Assembly: GCA_016704275.1 (NCBI GenBank)
Contig: JADJAK010000002.1
Span: 496,001-560,000, forward strand
Direction of reading: 5' to 3'
From: Gemmatimonadota bacterium
GTDB lineage: Bacteria; Gemmatimonadota; Gemmatimonadetes; Gemmatimonadales; GWC2-71-9
DNA length: 64,000 nt
Shown here one piece after another: positions 8,346-19,290 of the stretch; position 1 is the stretch's first letter; every line of letters begins with the position of its first letter. The position numbers and the translations under genes are program-made. The notes below the pieces were generated by a model, which searched no databases, was not told the origin of the DNA, and saw nothing but the letters and a program-made list of their open reading frames with translations.

Positions 8346-9119
8346 TCAGGCCACCCCGCCAAAGCGTGCCTCGAAGGCGTCGCGGTAGGAGCGGGTGAGA
8401 ACCAGGCGGCCGCCGCCCTCCAGCAGGAGCTCCTGGTCGCCGTCGCCCAGGGGGCGCAGCTCCCGGACCAGCCGCAGGGCGACGATGGCGGAGCGGTGGA
8501 TCCTGGCGAAGCGCTTCGGGTCGAGGAGGGCCTCGAGGTCGCGCATGGTCCGGCGGGAGAGGTGGACGCCCTCTGCGGTATGCAGCCGGACGTAGTTGTC
8601 GGCCGCCTCGATCCAGCGAATGTCGGCGACCTCCAGTACCGTGGTCCGGCCGACCCCACGCGCCGCGATCCGTTCGAGGTACTCCACCGGGGCGACCAAC
8701 TGCCTCGCCGCGAGCACCGCGATGCTCCGTGCCAGGGCCTCGCCCTGATCTCGGCCGATCCGCGCCCGCACCCGATCGACCGCCTTGGCGAGCCGGGCGG
8801 GGTCGAAGGGCTTCAAGAGGTAGTCCACAGCCTGTGCCTCGAACGCCTGCACGGCATACTCATCGAACGAGGTGACGAAGACGACGGCGGGGGCGTGGGC
8901 GGGGTCGAGTTCGGCGACGACGCCGAGGCCGTCGAGCCCCGGCATGCGGATGTCGAGGAAGAGCGCATCGGGGTGGGTGCGGTCGACGAGGTCGAGGACT
9001 TCGAGACCGTTCTTCGCCTCGCCCACCACCGTGACGTCGGGCAGCGATGCGAGGAGGCGCACGAGGTCGGCGAGCAGCAGTGGCTCGTCGTCGGCGGCCA
9101 CGACGCGCATGGTGCTCAC
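8346..9119 (-). CDS. LytTR-family response regulator
   Basis: 257 residues. The N-terminal receiver has the acidic pair in VVAADDEPLL, the phospho-acceptor Asp in ALFLDIRMPGLDG near residue 56, the Thr/Ser in VVFVTSFDEYA and the Lys in YLLKPFDP. The C-terminal LytTR DNA-binding domain is shown by IRWIEAADNYVRLHT and FARIHRSAIVALRLV. It should bind direct repeats upstream of its targets when phosphorylated by the adjacent kinase. Start GTG 9119 overlaps the kinase stop (GTGA); ATG 9110 is a possible alternative. Confidence 0.93.
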   Translation of the reverse strand: MSTMRVVAADDEPLLLADLVRLLASLPDVTVVGEAKNGLEVLDLVDRTHPDALFLDIRMPGLDGLGVVAELDPAHAPAVVFVTSFDEYAVQAFEAQAVDYLLKPFDPARLAKAVDRVRARIGRDQGEALARSIAVLAARQLVAPVEYLERIAARGVGRTTVLEVADIRWIEAADNYVRLHTAEGVHLSRRTMRDLEALLDPKRFARIHRSAIVALRLVRELRPLGDGDQELLLEGGGRLVLTRSYRDAFEARFGGVA

Positions 9120-10189
9120 GCCGGGAGCTCGATGACCGTCTCGACGCCACCCGCCTCTGCCGCGCGGAGCGTCAACGAGGCCGCGACACCGTAGCGTGCG
9201 GCGAGTCGCTCCCGCGTCGTCGCGAGACCGACCCCCTCACGCGGCGTCGCAGGGAGTGGCGCGCCGTCGTTCCAGACGATGAGCCGCAGGCACTGCGGCT
9301 CGCGCGTGGCGGTGATCCGCAGCCGACCACCCTCGGGGAGGACCGCGAGGCCGTGGCGCAGCGCATTCTCGACGATCGGTTGCAGCAGGAAGCGCGGCAC
9401 CATCACCGCCTCGGTGTCGGGGGCGACGACCCACTCCACATGCAGCCGATCGGCAAAGCGCGTCTCCTCGATCGCGAGGTAGCGCCCCAGGAGCCGACGC
9501 TCCTCATGCACCGACACCTCGCCCGACTCCGGTGACGCGAGGGCATCGCGCAACAAGTCGCCGATCTGGGCCAGCATGGTGCGGGCGCGCGCCGGGTCGC
9601 TGTCGATGAGCGCGCTCACCGATTGCAGCGCGTTGAAGAGGAAGTGCGGTTCGAGGCGCGCGGCCAGCGCGTCGAGTCGGGCCTGCGTCGCGGTGGCTTC
9701 GAGGCGCGAGGCCTGCAGTTCGCGGAGGCGCAGCGCCTCGCGCGTCAGCAGCACGTGGTCGAGCGCCAGGATGGTGACGTATGTGAAGATCGCCAGCGAG
9801 AGTCGCGACGAGGTGAGGAGCGTGCGCGTGATCATCTCGCGCGTCAGGGCTTCCGTTGGCGACAGGAGCTGCAGGGAGATCCAGATCAGCACGAACACCG
9901 AGACGACGTAGCAGACGGTCATTGCCAACGTATGGACCACCGTCGCGCGCAGCCACGTGGTCCGACTGAACGGGACCCGTCGACCGAGCGCGATGATCAG
10001 CGGGGCGAGGCAGAGCCAGCCGACCCAGGCCGCCGCCCCGACGGCGAGGACATCGCCGAGCCTCGCCGCCTCGCCCGAGGCCTTGCGCGAGAGATAGCCC
10101 TGAGCCGCCGTCAGCAGCGTGAGCGCGCCGAAGACGGCGAGCAGCAGCCAGGTGGCGGCGCGGGGCGCAGGGCGTTCGGAGGAGGCCAT
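9116..10189 (-). CDS. LytS/YehU-type sensor histidine kinase
   Basis: 357 residues. Four hydrophobic segments fill roughly residues 12-160 (LLLAVFGALTLLT, VGAAAWVGWLCLAPLII, TVCYVVSVFVLIWI, AIFTYVTILALDHVL), followed by a coiled linker and a His_kinase domain with the phospho-acceptor His in LEPHFLFNAL. The HATPase N-box is PIVENALRHG, and a G-box-like VGLATTRERL is present. This architecture belongs to the LytS class that partners LytTR regulators, as here. It has no separate extracellular sensor domain, so membrane state or a small ligand is the probable input. Confidence 0.92.
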   Translation of the reverse strand: MASSERPAPRAATWLLLAVFGALTLLTAAQGYLSRKASGEAARLGDVLAVGAAAWVGWLCLAPLIIALGRRVPFSRTTWLRATVVHTLAMTVCYVVSVFVLIWISLQLLSPTEALTREMITRTLLTSSRLSLAIFTYVTILALDHVLLTREALRLRELQASRLEATATQARLDALAARLEPHFLFNALQSVSALIDSDPARARTMLAQIGDLLRDALASPESGEVSVHEERRLLGRYLAIEETRFADRLHVEWVVAPDTEAVMVPRFLLQPIVENALRHGLAVLPEGGRLRITATREPQCLRLIVWNDGAPLPATPREGVGLATTRERLAARYGVAASLTLRAAEAGGVETVIELPA

Positions 10190-10304
10190 GCCAAGAAGCT
10201 AGCGCCGGAATGGGCCGGTCGGGCCGCGGTTCACCCCGCGAGGACGCGACTCGCCCCACGGGGCGTTGAGACGGGACGTGAGAGGGGTGAGATCTCTGGC
10301 TGCA

Positions 10305-10376
10305 CCAGTGACCAGTCACCAGTAACCAGTAACCCGGAACTGCGCCTTGGTCACTGGTCACTGGTCACTGGTCACC
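10305..10376. repeat. Inverted heptamer arrays (CCAGTRA x4 / GGTCACT x4)
   Basis: Four 7-base units at 10305-10332 (CCAGTGA, CCAGTCA, CCAGTAA twice) face four units at 10349-10376 (GGTCACT three times, then GGTCACC). The arms are largely complementary and would fold into a hairpin. The right arm ends 17 bases before the ATG of the exported protein at 10394, so the structure would be in its 5' leader. Confidence 0.9.
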
Positions 10377-10393
10377 ATCTCCCCTGAGGCGAC

Positions 10394-11833
10394 ATGTCGC
10401 GCGCATTCCTGCTCCTCAAGTTTCTCCTGGTCGGAATCCCGTTGACCGGCTCCGCCCAGATGCCTCGGCCTTCGCAGGACGCGGCCACCCTCCTCGACCG
10501 CACCATCGCCCGGATGGGTGGCGACTCGGCGCTCCGCGGCATCCGCTCGCTCCGGCTCGACATGATGACGCAGTGGGCGCGCACCACCTTCGCGAATCGC
10601 CCGTTTGCGGACCTTCCGTCCTACGAGCGGAATGTCGAGCTGCGCGACTACACCACCCGCGCCTGGCGCAACACACGCCAGTTCCTCGGCGGCGGACCCG
10701 CGACGGCGATCGTCGACGTGGTGCGCGACACCATTGCCGTGCGACTGATGCCAGCGGCGCCGAACGCCGCCCCGGCGTGGGGCCCGCTCAACCTCGCGTA
10801 TGTCGACGAACGCCGCGAGCTCTTTGCCTTCGCGCCGGAGCGGTTGGTGCTCCAGTTGCGCCATGATCCCGCATTGCGCCAGTTGGCCGACACCACGATC
10901 GACGGCGCGGCGCACGCGCGGCTGCAGGCGACCGTCGATGGCTGGCCTGCGACGCTCTTCGTGCGGCGCAGCGACGCGCTGCCGGCCATGGTGCGCTTCC
11001 ACGCCGACGAGATCGCCGACTTCGGCCTCGCACCGTGGGGGCGCCACGAGGTGGAGTTCTGGTACTCCGGGTGGCAGCGCATCGCGCCCGGCGTGCTGCT
11101 GCCGCGTCAGCGCGATGTGCGCCGGCTCGGCGTGCCCTACAAGCGGATGACCGTGCTGGCGATGGTCGCCAACGCCCCCGCCCCGGCCGACTCCTTCGCC
11201 ATCAGCGATTCGCTCGCGCGGGCCTACCTCGCCACCGAACAGCGGCCGATGTGGCAGGTCGATCTCGCCTCGATGGGGAAGCTGGTGCGTGAGCGCTTCG
11301 CCACCACGCCGCCGATGCTGGGCACCCCGGGCGCGGTGCAGATCGGCGGAGCGTGGGTCCTGATGGAGACGGCACAGCACGAGGGCGCGGTCGGACTGGT
11401 CACCGCGTGGCTCGCGCAGGTCGCACCGGGTGTCCCGGTCGGCGCCGGCATCGCGACGATTCCGTCCCCCGCGAATGGCGGCGCGCGGTGGTTCACCGGC
11501 AAAGCGCAGCCGCTCTACGTGGCGCCTGGCGCGGCGCCGATCATCCGGCGCGTCACGGGGCGCGCCGCGTCCGGGACAGTCGTGACCACGCCGCGCTGGA
11601 TTCGGGTCGGCAGCGACTCGCTCTGGCTCGAGCCGTTCACGGCGCCCGACCTCGTCGGCGCGATGGCGGTCTACTCGCCGACGCTCAAGTGGCTCTACCT
11701 CCCGGCGGCGGGCGCCCCGACGCACCAGGTCGAGCAGGCGGCGCTGATCGCACGGCTCGCGGCACGTGGCATGGCCGTGGAGTGGATCGGCTCCGCGAGA
11801 GGCCTCGTCACGGCGGTGTCGCCGGCGAAGTGA
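10394..11833 (+). CDS. Exported protein with degenerate metallo-beta-lactamase-like C-half
   Basis: 479 residues with a signal peptide ending LTGSAQ. The N-terminal half, starting ARMGGDSALRGIRSLRLD, resembles the beta-rich LolA-like region that precedes exported metallo-beta-lactamase-fold enzymes. The C-terminal half has the strand order of that fold, including a GGAWVLMET segment and PGVPVGAGIATIPSPANGG where HxHxDH would normally lie. None of the metal-binding His/Asp residues is present, so hydrolase activity is unlikely. The C-terminal PTHQVEQAALIARLAARGM matches the end of the same fold. GAGG five bases upstream of the ATG supports this start. The fold assignment is by eye. Confidence 0.65.
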   Translation: MSRAFLLLKFLLVGIPLTGSAQMPRPSQDAATLLDRTIARMGGDSALRGIRSLRLDMMTQWARTTFANRPFADLPSYERNVELRDYTTRAWRNTRQFLGGGPATAIVDVVRDTIAVRLMPAAPNAAPAWGPLNLAYVDERRELFAFAPERLVLQLRHDPALRQLADTTIDGAAHARLQATVDGWPATLFVRRSDALPAMVRFHADEIADFGLAPWGRHEVEFWYSGWQRIAPGVLLPRQRDVRRLGVPYKRMTVLAMVANAPAPADSFAISDSLARAYLATEQRPMWQVDLASMGKLVRERFATTPPMLGTPGAVQIGGAWVLMETAQHEGAVGLVTAWLAQVAPGVPVGAGIATIPSPANGGARWFTGKAQPLYVAPGAAPIIRRVTGRAASGTVVTTPRWIRVGSDSLWLEPFTAPDLVGAMAVYSPTLKWLYLPAAGAPTHQVEQAALIARLAARGMAVEWIGSARGLVTAVSPAK

Positions 11834-11890
11834 ACCCGAGGGGTCGGGGTCGGGGAAACCCGGCCCCGACCATTGCCGTATCCTTGAGGC

Positions 11891-13006
11891 ATGACTCCTC
11901 TCCTGCTCCTCGCGCTCGCCACGCTCGCCCCGCAGGACACGGTCGAGCGCACCCTGCAGGCCCGCCTCGACAGCTATCGCACCGCGACCGGTGTCCCCGG
12001 GGCGGTCCTGGGCGTCGCCTTCCCCGATGGCCGGGTCGTCGCCATCGCCAGCGGCATGGCCGACACCGCCCTGAAGCAGCCGATGCGCCCCGATGCACGA
12101 CTGCTGATGGGGAGCGTCGGGAAGAGCTACGTCGCCGCCGTCGCGATGCAGCTGGTGCGCGAGGGAAAGCTCTCGCTCGATGCGCCGGTGAGCCGGTATG
12201 TGGGAGGACAGGGATGGTGGGACTCGGTCGCCAACGCGTCGAGCATCACCGTGCGGCAGCTGATGACGCACACGTCGGGAATTGTCCGCTACGAATTTCG
12301 CCCCGAGTTCACCGCAACGCTGACGTCCGACCCCGGCCGCGTCTGGGATCCGCGCGACCAGGTGCGCTACCTGCACGGCGCCACGCCACCGTTTGCCCCC
12401 GGTGCCGGGTGGGACTACTCCGACACCAACTACCTGGTGCTCGCGCTGGTGCTGGAGCGGATCACCGGGAAGCCGATCGACGACGAGATTCGCCGCCGCT
12501 TCCTGGTACCGATGAAGCTGACCAACACGCTCCCCTCGGATTCACGGACGCTTCCCGGCGTGGTGCAGGGGTATGCCGGTGCGCAGAATCCCTTCGGCGG
12601 CCGCGACGCGATGCTCGACGGCGGCGTGATGATCGTCAACCCGCAATTCGAGGGTGCCGGTGGAGGCTATGCCGCGAGCGCGGCCGATGCCGCCCGCTGG
12701 GGCGCAGCGTATTTCGGCGGCGCGATTCACGGCGACTCGCTGCTCGCCCAGGCGACGCATGGCACGCCGGCGCGGATGCTCGGCGCGGGCACGAACTACG
12801 GCCTCGGCATGATCCTCCGCGACAGCACCGCGGCGGGTCCGGTGCGAGGGCACAGCGGCTTCTTCCCGGGCTATCTCACGGAGTTGCGCTATTACCCTGC
12901 GTCGAAGATCACCGTCGTCCTGATGGTCAACGCGTCGGCCGTGCGGATGCGCCCGCCGATGGCGCGTTGGGTCGACGAGACGGTGGCGGCGCTGACGGCA
13001 CGTTAG
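11891..13006 (+). CDS. Serine hydrolase of the class C beta-lactamase / penicillin-binding family
   Basis: 371 residues, starting with a short hydrophobic signal (MTPLLLLALATLAPQ). The three catalytic motifs of the family are in order: SxxK in LMGSVGKSYVA near residue 75, the YxN-type element in WDYSDTNYLVL near residue 178, and HSG in VRGHSGFFPGY near residue 320. It should act in the periplasm or on the outer surface as an esterase, peptidase or D,D-carboxypeptidase-like enzyme; sequence does not say which. It stands alone between two exported or membrane genes on the plus strand. Confidence 0.9.
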   Translation: MTPLLLLALATLAPQDTVERTLQARLDSYRTATGVPGAVLGVAFPDGRVVAIASGMADTALKQPMRPDARLLMGSVGKSYVAAVAMQLVREGKLSLDAPVSRYVGGQGWWDSVANASSITVRQLMTHTSGIVRYEFRPEFTATLTSDPGRVWDPRDQVRYLHGATPPFAPGAGWDYSDTNYLVLALVLERITGKPIDDEIRRRFLVPMKLTNTLPSDSRTLPGVVQGYAGAQNPFGGRDAMLDGGVMIVNPQFEGAGGGYAASAADAARWGAAYFGGAIHGDSLLAQATHGTPARMLGAGTNYGLGMILRDSTAAGPVRGHSGFFPGYLTELRYYPASKITVVLMVNASAVRMRPPMARWVDETVAALTAR

Positions 13007-13052
13007 CGGCCGAGCCTCGCGCCACTCCGGAGCCCGCACTACCTTCACGGCC

Positions 13053-15077
13053 ATGCCCAACATCCTCTGGATCGTCGCCGCCCTCGCCAGCGCGGCCGGG
13101 TGGGGTGCGATCGCCCTGCATCGCGGCGAGACCATCTCCGCCGCCTGGCTGCTGCTCGCGGCGATCGGCTCCTACCTGATCGCCTGGCGCTTCTACTCGC
13201 GCTTCCTCGCCGCGCGCGTTATGGCGCTCGACGATGCCCGGATCACGCCGGCGCACCGCCACGCCAACGGCCGCGACTTCGTGGTGACCACCAAGTGGGT
13301 GCTCTTCGGGCACCACTTCGCCGCGATCGCCGGCGCCGGCCCGCTGGTGGGGCCCGTCCTCGCCGCGCAATTCGGCTATCTCCCCGGCACCCTCTGGATC
13401 ATCATCGGCGTGATCCTCGGCGGCGCGGTGCAGGACTTCGTGATCCTGGTCGGCTCGATGCGCCAGGACGGCAAGTCGCTCGGCCAGATGGCGAAGGAGG
13501 AGCTCGGCGCCACTACCGGCATCCTCGCGATGATCGCGATCCTCGCCATCATGGTGATCCTCCTCGCGGTGCTGGCGCTGGTCGTGGTGCGCGCGCTCGA
13601 GCATTCGCCGTGGGGCGTCTTCACCATCCTCTGCACCATCCCGATCGCCCTGATCATGGGCTTCTGGATGAAGGTCTGGCGGCCGGGGAAGACGGTCGAG
13701 GCGTCGGTCTTCGGCATCATCATGCTGATGGCCGCGCTGGTGGGCGGCCGCTACGTCGCCGCGTCGCCGACGCTGGCGCCGATGTTCACCGCCGACGGCC
13801 TCACCATCGGCTGGGGAATCATCGCCTACGGCTTCATCGCCTCGGTGATCCCGGTCTGGATGCTGCTCTGCCCCCGCGACTATCTCTCGACCTTCCTCAA
13901 GGTCGGCACCATCATCGCGCTGGCGCTCGGCATCCTGCTGACGTTGCCGGAGATCCGCCTCCCCGCGCTCACCCGCTTCACCGATGGCAGCGGGCCGATC
14001 TTCGCCGGGTCGCTCTTCCCGTTCTGCTTCATCACGATCGCCTGTGGCGCCATCTCCGGCTTCCACGCGCTGGTCGCGAGCGGCACCACGCCGAAGATGG
14101 TCGACCGCGAGACGGACACGCGCCTCATCGGCTACGGCGCGATGCTCACCGAGTCGTTCGTCGCGATCATGGCGCTGATCGCCGCGGCGTCGCTCGACCC
14201 GGCCGTCTACTTCGCGATGAATGCCCCGCTGCCGATCCTCGGCGGCAACATCGACGCCGCCATCGTGACCATTCGCGGCTGGGGATTCGTCCTCGAGCCC
14301 GGACAACTCGAGGCGCTCGCCGCCCAGATGGGCGAGGGTTCGCTGCTGGCCCGCACCGGCGGCGCGCCGTCACTGGCCGTGGGGATGGCGCAGGTCTTTG
14401 CCGGCGCGTTCGGTCCGTCGCTCACCGCGCTCTGGTACCACTTCGCCATCATGTTCGAGGCGCTCTTCATTCTGACCACCGTCGACACCGGCACCCGCGT
14501 CGGCCGCTTCATGGTGCAGGAACTCGCCGGTCACGTCTGGAAGCCGCTGGGCCGCACCTCGTGGTACCCCGCCTCCGTCCTGGCCTCGGCGGCGATCGTC
14601 GCCGCCTGGGGGTGGTTCCTCCTCCAGGGGGTGCAGGACCCGCTCGGCGGCATCAACGCCCTCTGGCCGCTCTTCGGCATCAGCAACCAGCTGCTCGCGG
14701 CGGTGGCGCTCACCGTCGCCACCACGCTGATCATCCGCAGCGGCCGCGCGCGGTACGCCTGGACCACCATCCTCCCGCTCTGCTGGGTGCTGCTGGTCAC
14801 CACCACCGCCTCATGGCAGAAGCTCTTCCACACCGATCCGCGCATCGGCTTCCTGGCGCACGCCACCAAGCTCGCCACCGACGCCGCCAACGGGACGATG
14901 GTCCAGGCGACCGCGTCGCGGCTGATCCTCAACGACCGCATCAACGCCGTGCTCGTCGCGGCGTTCGTGCTGGTGACGTGGGCGGTGGTGGTGAGTGGGG
15001 TTCGAGTATGGACGAGGCGATCATCGATCATCGATGATCGATCATCGATGATCGATCACCAGGTGCCGGCGGCGTGA
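13053..15077 (+). CDS. cstA: CstA-family carbon starvation transporter
   Basis: 674 residues with many membrane segments. Family signatures include WRFYSRFLAARVMALDD, AGAGPLVGPVLAAQFGYLPG, IIGVILGGAVQDFVIL and LGRTSWYPASVLAS. Related CstA/BtsT proteins import pyruvate or peptides on starvation. The gene is followed with a one-base overlap (TGATG) by the small partner ybdD, the usual arrangement. The last 20 residues are odd: RRSSIIDDRSSMIDH is a 7-residue repeat encoded by an intergenic-type heptamer array (15018-15059) that the frame runs into before stopping. Confidence 0.95.
   Translation: MPNILWIVAALASAAGWGAIALHRGETISAAWLLLAAIGSYLIAWRFYSRFLAARVMALDDARITPAHRHANGRDFVVTTKWVLFGHHFAAIAGAGPLVGPVLAAQFGYLPGTLWIIIGVILGGAVQDFVILVGSMRQDGKSLGQMAKEELGATTGILAMIAILAIMVILLAVLALVVVRALEHSPWGVFTILCTIPIALIMGFWMKVWRPGKTVEASVFGIIMLMAALVGGRYVAASPTLAPMFTADGLTIGWGIIAYGFIASVIPVWMLLCPRDYLSTFLKVGTIIALALGILLTLPEIRLPALTRFTDGSGPIFAGSLFPFCFITIACGAISGFHALVASGTTPKMVDRETDTRLIGYGAMLTESFVAIMALIAAASLDPAVYFAMNAPLPILGGNIDAAIVTIRGWGFVLEPGQLEALAAQMGEGSLLARTGGAPSLAVGMAQVFAGAFGPSLTALWYHFAIMFEALFILTTVDTGTRVGRFMVQELAGHVWKPLGRTSWYPASVLASAAIVAAWGWFLLQGVQDPLGGINALWPLFGISNQLLAAVALTVATTLIIRSGRARYAWTTILPLCWVLLVTTTASWQKLFHTDPRIGFLAHATKLATDAANGTMVQATASRLILNDRINAVLVAAFVLVTWAVVVSGVRVWTRRSSIIDDRSSMIDHQVPAA
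15018..15059. repeat. Heptamer array CGATSAT x6 inside the 3' end of cstA
   Basis: Six consecutive 7-base units (CGATCAT twice, CGATGAT, CGATCAT, CGATGAT, CGATCAC). Because each unit is nearly self-complementary the array can fold on itself. It overlaps the coding region, giving the transporter a repetitive tail. The same unit occurs as an intergenic array at 27051-27085. Confidence 0.92.
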
Positions 15078-15253
15078 TGAAGCTCGCGGGCCTCTTCACC
15101 GCCATGCGCCGGATCCTCGGCATGCCGGACTACGCGGCGTACTGCGCGCACGTGCGGGAGGCCCATCCCGGGGCGCCGATGCCGACGGAACGGGAGTATT
15201 TCGACGTCTACCTGAAGGCCAGATACGAGGGTGGACCGAATCGCTGCTGCTGA
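15077..15253 (+). CDS. ybdD: YbdD/YjiX-family small protein (CstA partner)
   Basis: A 58-residue protein. The sequence has the family marks: an N-terminal basic helix (FTAMRRILGMPDYAAY), HPGAPMPTEREYFDVYL, and the conserved end KARYEGGPNRCC with the paired terminal cysteines. In many bacteria this small protein sits directly after cstA or its homologue, and it is required with some pyruvate importers. The ATG overlaps the cstA stop by one base, so translation is coupled. Confidence 0.93.
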   Translation: MKLAGLFTAMRRILGMPDYAAYCAHVREAHPGAPMPTEREYFDVYLKARYEGGPNRCC

Positions 15254-15582
15254 GTCGCGCGCCCGCTATGGGCGGCGCCGGTAGCGAAAGTCATAGCCCG
15301 ACGGGGTCTGCCGAACTGGCGCAGCGGCGTCCAGGGCCCTCCCCGCGACCCCACCCCCCGCCCCACTGCTGCCTCCGGCCTGTTGAAGGCGTGGGGCTCC
15401 CCCCGCTGGCCGCACCCAGCAAGGGGGGGCGGCGCGCCCTACACCGCTCCAGGCGCAGCCTCACCCTGTTCAACGCGAAGGGGGTCAGCCCGCCGGCTGC
15501 CAGATCAGGATCCGACGACTGCCGGCCCGCGGCCGGCGGCTGGCCCCTCCCCAGGCAGGCCCCCACCACCCGGGACGCGAAG

Positions 15583-15645
<63 letters not shown>

Positions 15646-15678
15646 AATGTCAGAGCCGTGCATGATCCACAGCAAGCC

Positions 15679-15724
15679 AGAAGCGTGGCCCAGCGGGAAG
15701 ATCTCTCCGCCGGGCCACGCTTCT
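15679..15724 (-). terminator. Strong hairpin downstream of glnN
   Basis: A perfect 13-base inverted repeat, AGAAGCGTGGCCC at 15679-15691 and its complement at 15712-15724, with a 20-base loop, begins about 34 bases past the glnN stop. There is no U-run after it, so it may be an mRNA-stabilising or Rho-linked structure rather than a classical intrinsic terminator. Confidence 0.45.
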
Positions 15725-15752
15725 CGCTTCTCGCTTCTCGCTTCTCGCTTCT
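15718..15752. repeat. Heptamer array CGCTTCT x5
   Basis: Five exact copies of CGCTTCT directly downstream of the glnN stop codon, partly shared with the right arm of the hairpin at 15679-15724. It uses the same unit as the array at 1248-1275, about 14 kb away. Confidence 0.93.
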
Positions 15753-15757
15753 CGTCC

Positions 15758-17890
<2,133 letters not shown>

Positions 17891-17973
17891 GGGGAATCCT
17901 GGCGCGAGAGGGTGAGGCTGGGTGGCACACTCGGCCACCACGAATGGGGCCAAGCTAACCGATGCGCGCCTTG

Positions 17974-17991
17974 GTGCAAGCATCATTGCAC
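17974..17991. promoter_or_regulatory. Inverted repeat GTGCAA-N6-TTGCAC upstream of glnN
   Basis: A perfect 6+6 inverted repeat (GTGCAA, six bases, TTGCAC) centred about 92 bases before the glnN start. Spacing and symmetry are those of a dimeric regulator site. The protein that binds is unknown; nitrogen control is an inference from the target gene. Confidence 0.45.
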
Positions 17992-18006
17992 GTCTTACGA
18001 AATGTC

Positions 18007-18049
18007 AAAAAATGAGCATACGAGCGGCATTGCGCGAGGCACGGCCGCT
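18007..18049 (-). terminator. Possible intrinsic terminator of the MFS operon
   Basis: On the minus strand AGCGGC (18049-18044) pairs with GCCGCT (18028-18023) across a 15-base loop, and six T follow about ten bases further (18012-18007). It lies 24 bases past the MFS stop. The distance between stem and T-run makes it imperfect. Confidence 0.35.
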
Positions 18050-18072
18050 GATCGGAGATTTCGTTGTATGGC

Positions 18073-19290
18073 TTATTTGTTTTGCGGAGCCGTGACCAAC
18101 CACCAGCCGATCGTCGCCGCGACCCCCGCCACCGCCGAGAGCCAGAGCGCGGCGGCGGTCCCTTGGGCGTCGACCACCATGCCGAAGAGGAGCGCGGCCG
18201 CGAGCGACGTGACGCCGGTCACCGCCTGCGCCTGACCGAAGGCGCTCCCCGCTCCCTTGGGCGCCAGCCGGGCGACGGTGCTCTTCTCGGCGGGCTCGCC
18301 GATCCCGGTCACCAGCCCGAAGGCGAGGAAGACCGCCATCATCGCGACCGGCGTCCGCGCCTCCCCCAGCGCCCAGGCGCCGAGCGCGGCGAGCGAGCCG
18401 GAGAGGACCACCACGCCGCGTTCGCCGACCCGGTCCACCAGCCACCCCGCCGGATACGCCGAGGCGCTCCGGACCACGTGCAGCCCGGCCCACGCGAGCG
18501 GAATCAGCGCCAGCGCGACGCCGTGCTGCTGCAGGTGGAGCAGCAGGAGCGTCTCGGGGAGGCGGCTCACGACCAGCAGAGTGAGCGCGAGGATCGGTGG
18601 CCAGAACGCGGCCGTGGCGGCGCGCTCGGCGGACCCGCTCACCGGCGGCGCCAACGGTGCCTCGGCAACGGGCGCCTCCCGGCCACGCAGCGTCCACCAG
18701 AGCATCAGGATCGCGAGCACTCCGGGTACCACACTCCAACCGATGACCGCGCGCGGCGTCAGCCCGGCGTACTGCAGCAACGCCCACCCGAGCAACGATC
18801 CCACCACCGCGCCGCCATGGTCAAACGCACGATGAAAACCGAAGGCGCGCCCGCGTTGCGCAGCCGGCACCGCCTCGGCCAGCATCGCATCTCGGCCCGG
18901 CGACCGCAGCCCCTTGCCGACCCGATCGGTCATCCGGAGGCCGATCACCATGCCGACTGAACTCGCGACCGCGATCAGCGCACGTGCCGCCGCGGCGATG
19001 CCGTACCCGCCGAGCACCAGCAACGGCCTGCGCTCGCGACGGTCCGCGAGCTTCCCCGCCGGGAGGCGGAGCAGCGCGGCGGTCAGGTCCGCGAGACCAT
19101 CGAGGGCGGCGAGGGAGGTGGCCGACCCGCCCAGTGTGGTGACGATGAGGGCGGGAAGGAGCGGGTAGACCATTTCACTCGAGGCGTCGTTGAGCCCCGA
19201 GACCAGCGAAAGCCCGCGCACGCGGCGCGGGAGTGGTGCGTCAGTCCTGGCCAAGCGCCCAGCGGGCGAGCCGCACCGGGAGGCCGCCAC
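18073..19290 (-). CDS. Major facilitator superfamily transporter
   Basis: About 395-405 residues with roughly 11-12 hydrophobic segments. Loop motifs of the superfamily are visible: GKLADRRERRPLL between helices 2 and 3, and DRVGKGLRSPGRDAML in the following loop, a pattern common to exporters of the drug/sugar type. The cytosolic mid-loop is SGSAERAATA. Start is uncertain: GTG 19290 overlaps the upstream gene by 50 bases, while TTG 19254 or GTG 19221 would give less overlap. It is the last gene of the operon that begins with the outer-membrane protein at 23750; the transported compound is unknown. Confidence 0.88.
   Translation of the reverse strand: MAASRCGSPAGRLARTDAPLPRRVRGLSLVSGLNDASSEMVYPLLPALIVTTLGGSATSLAALDGLADLTAALLRLPAGKLADRRERRPLLVLGGYGIAAAARALIAVASSVGMVIGLRMTDRVGKGLRSPGRDAMLAEAVPAAQRGRAFGFHRAFDHGGAVVGSLLGWALLQYAGLTPRAVIGWSVVPGVLAILMLWWTLRGREAPVAEAPLAPPVSGSAERAATAAFWPPILALTLLVVSRLPETLLLLHLQQHGVALALIPLAWAGLHVVRSASAYPAGWLVDRVGERGVVVLSGSLAALGAWALGEARTPVAMMAVFLAFGLVTGIGEPAEKSTVARLAPKGAGSAFGQAQAVTGVTSLAAALLFGMVVDAQGTAAALWLSAVAGVAATIGWWLVTAPQNK

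Noticed and set aside
12927..14306. Long minus-strand open frame opposite cstA
   Set aside because: Highly charged, His/Asp/Arg-rich shadow of the transporter gene with no recognisable domain.
15364..15390. Resemblance of the minus strand to the SRP RNA domain IV loop (CAGG...GGA...AGCAG)
   Set aside because: The tetraloop is one base short, the flanking helices do not pair, and the surrounding DNA is low-complexity.
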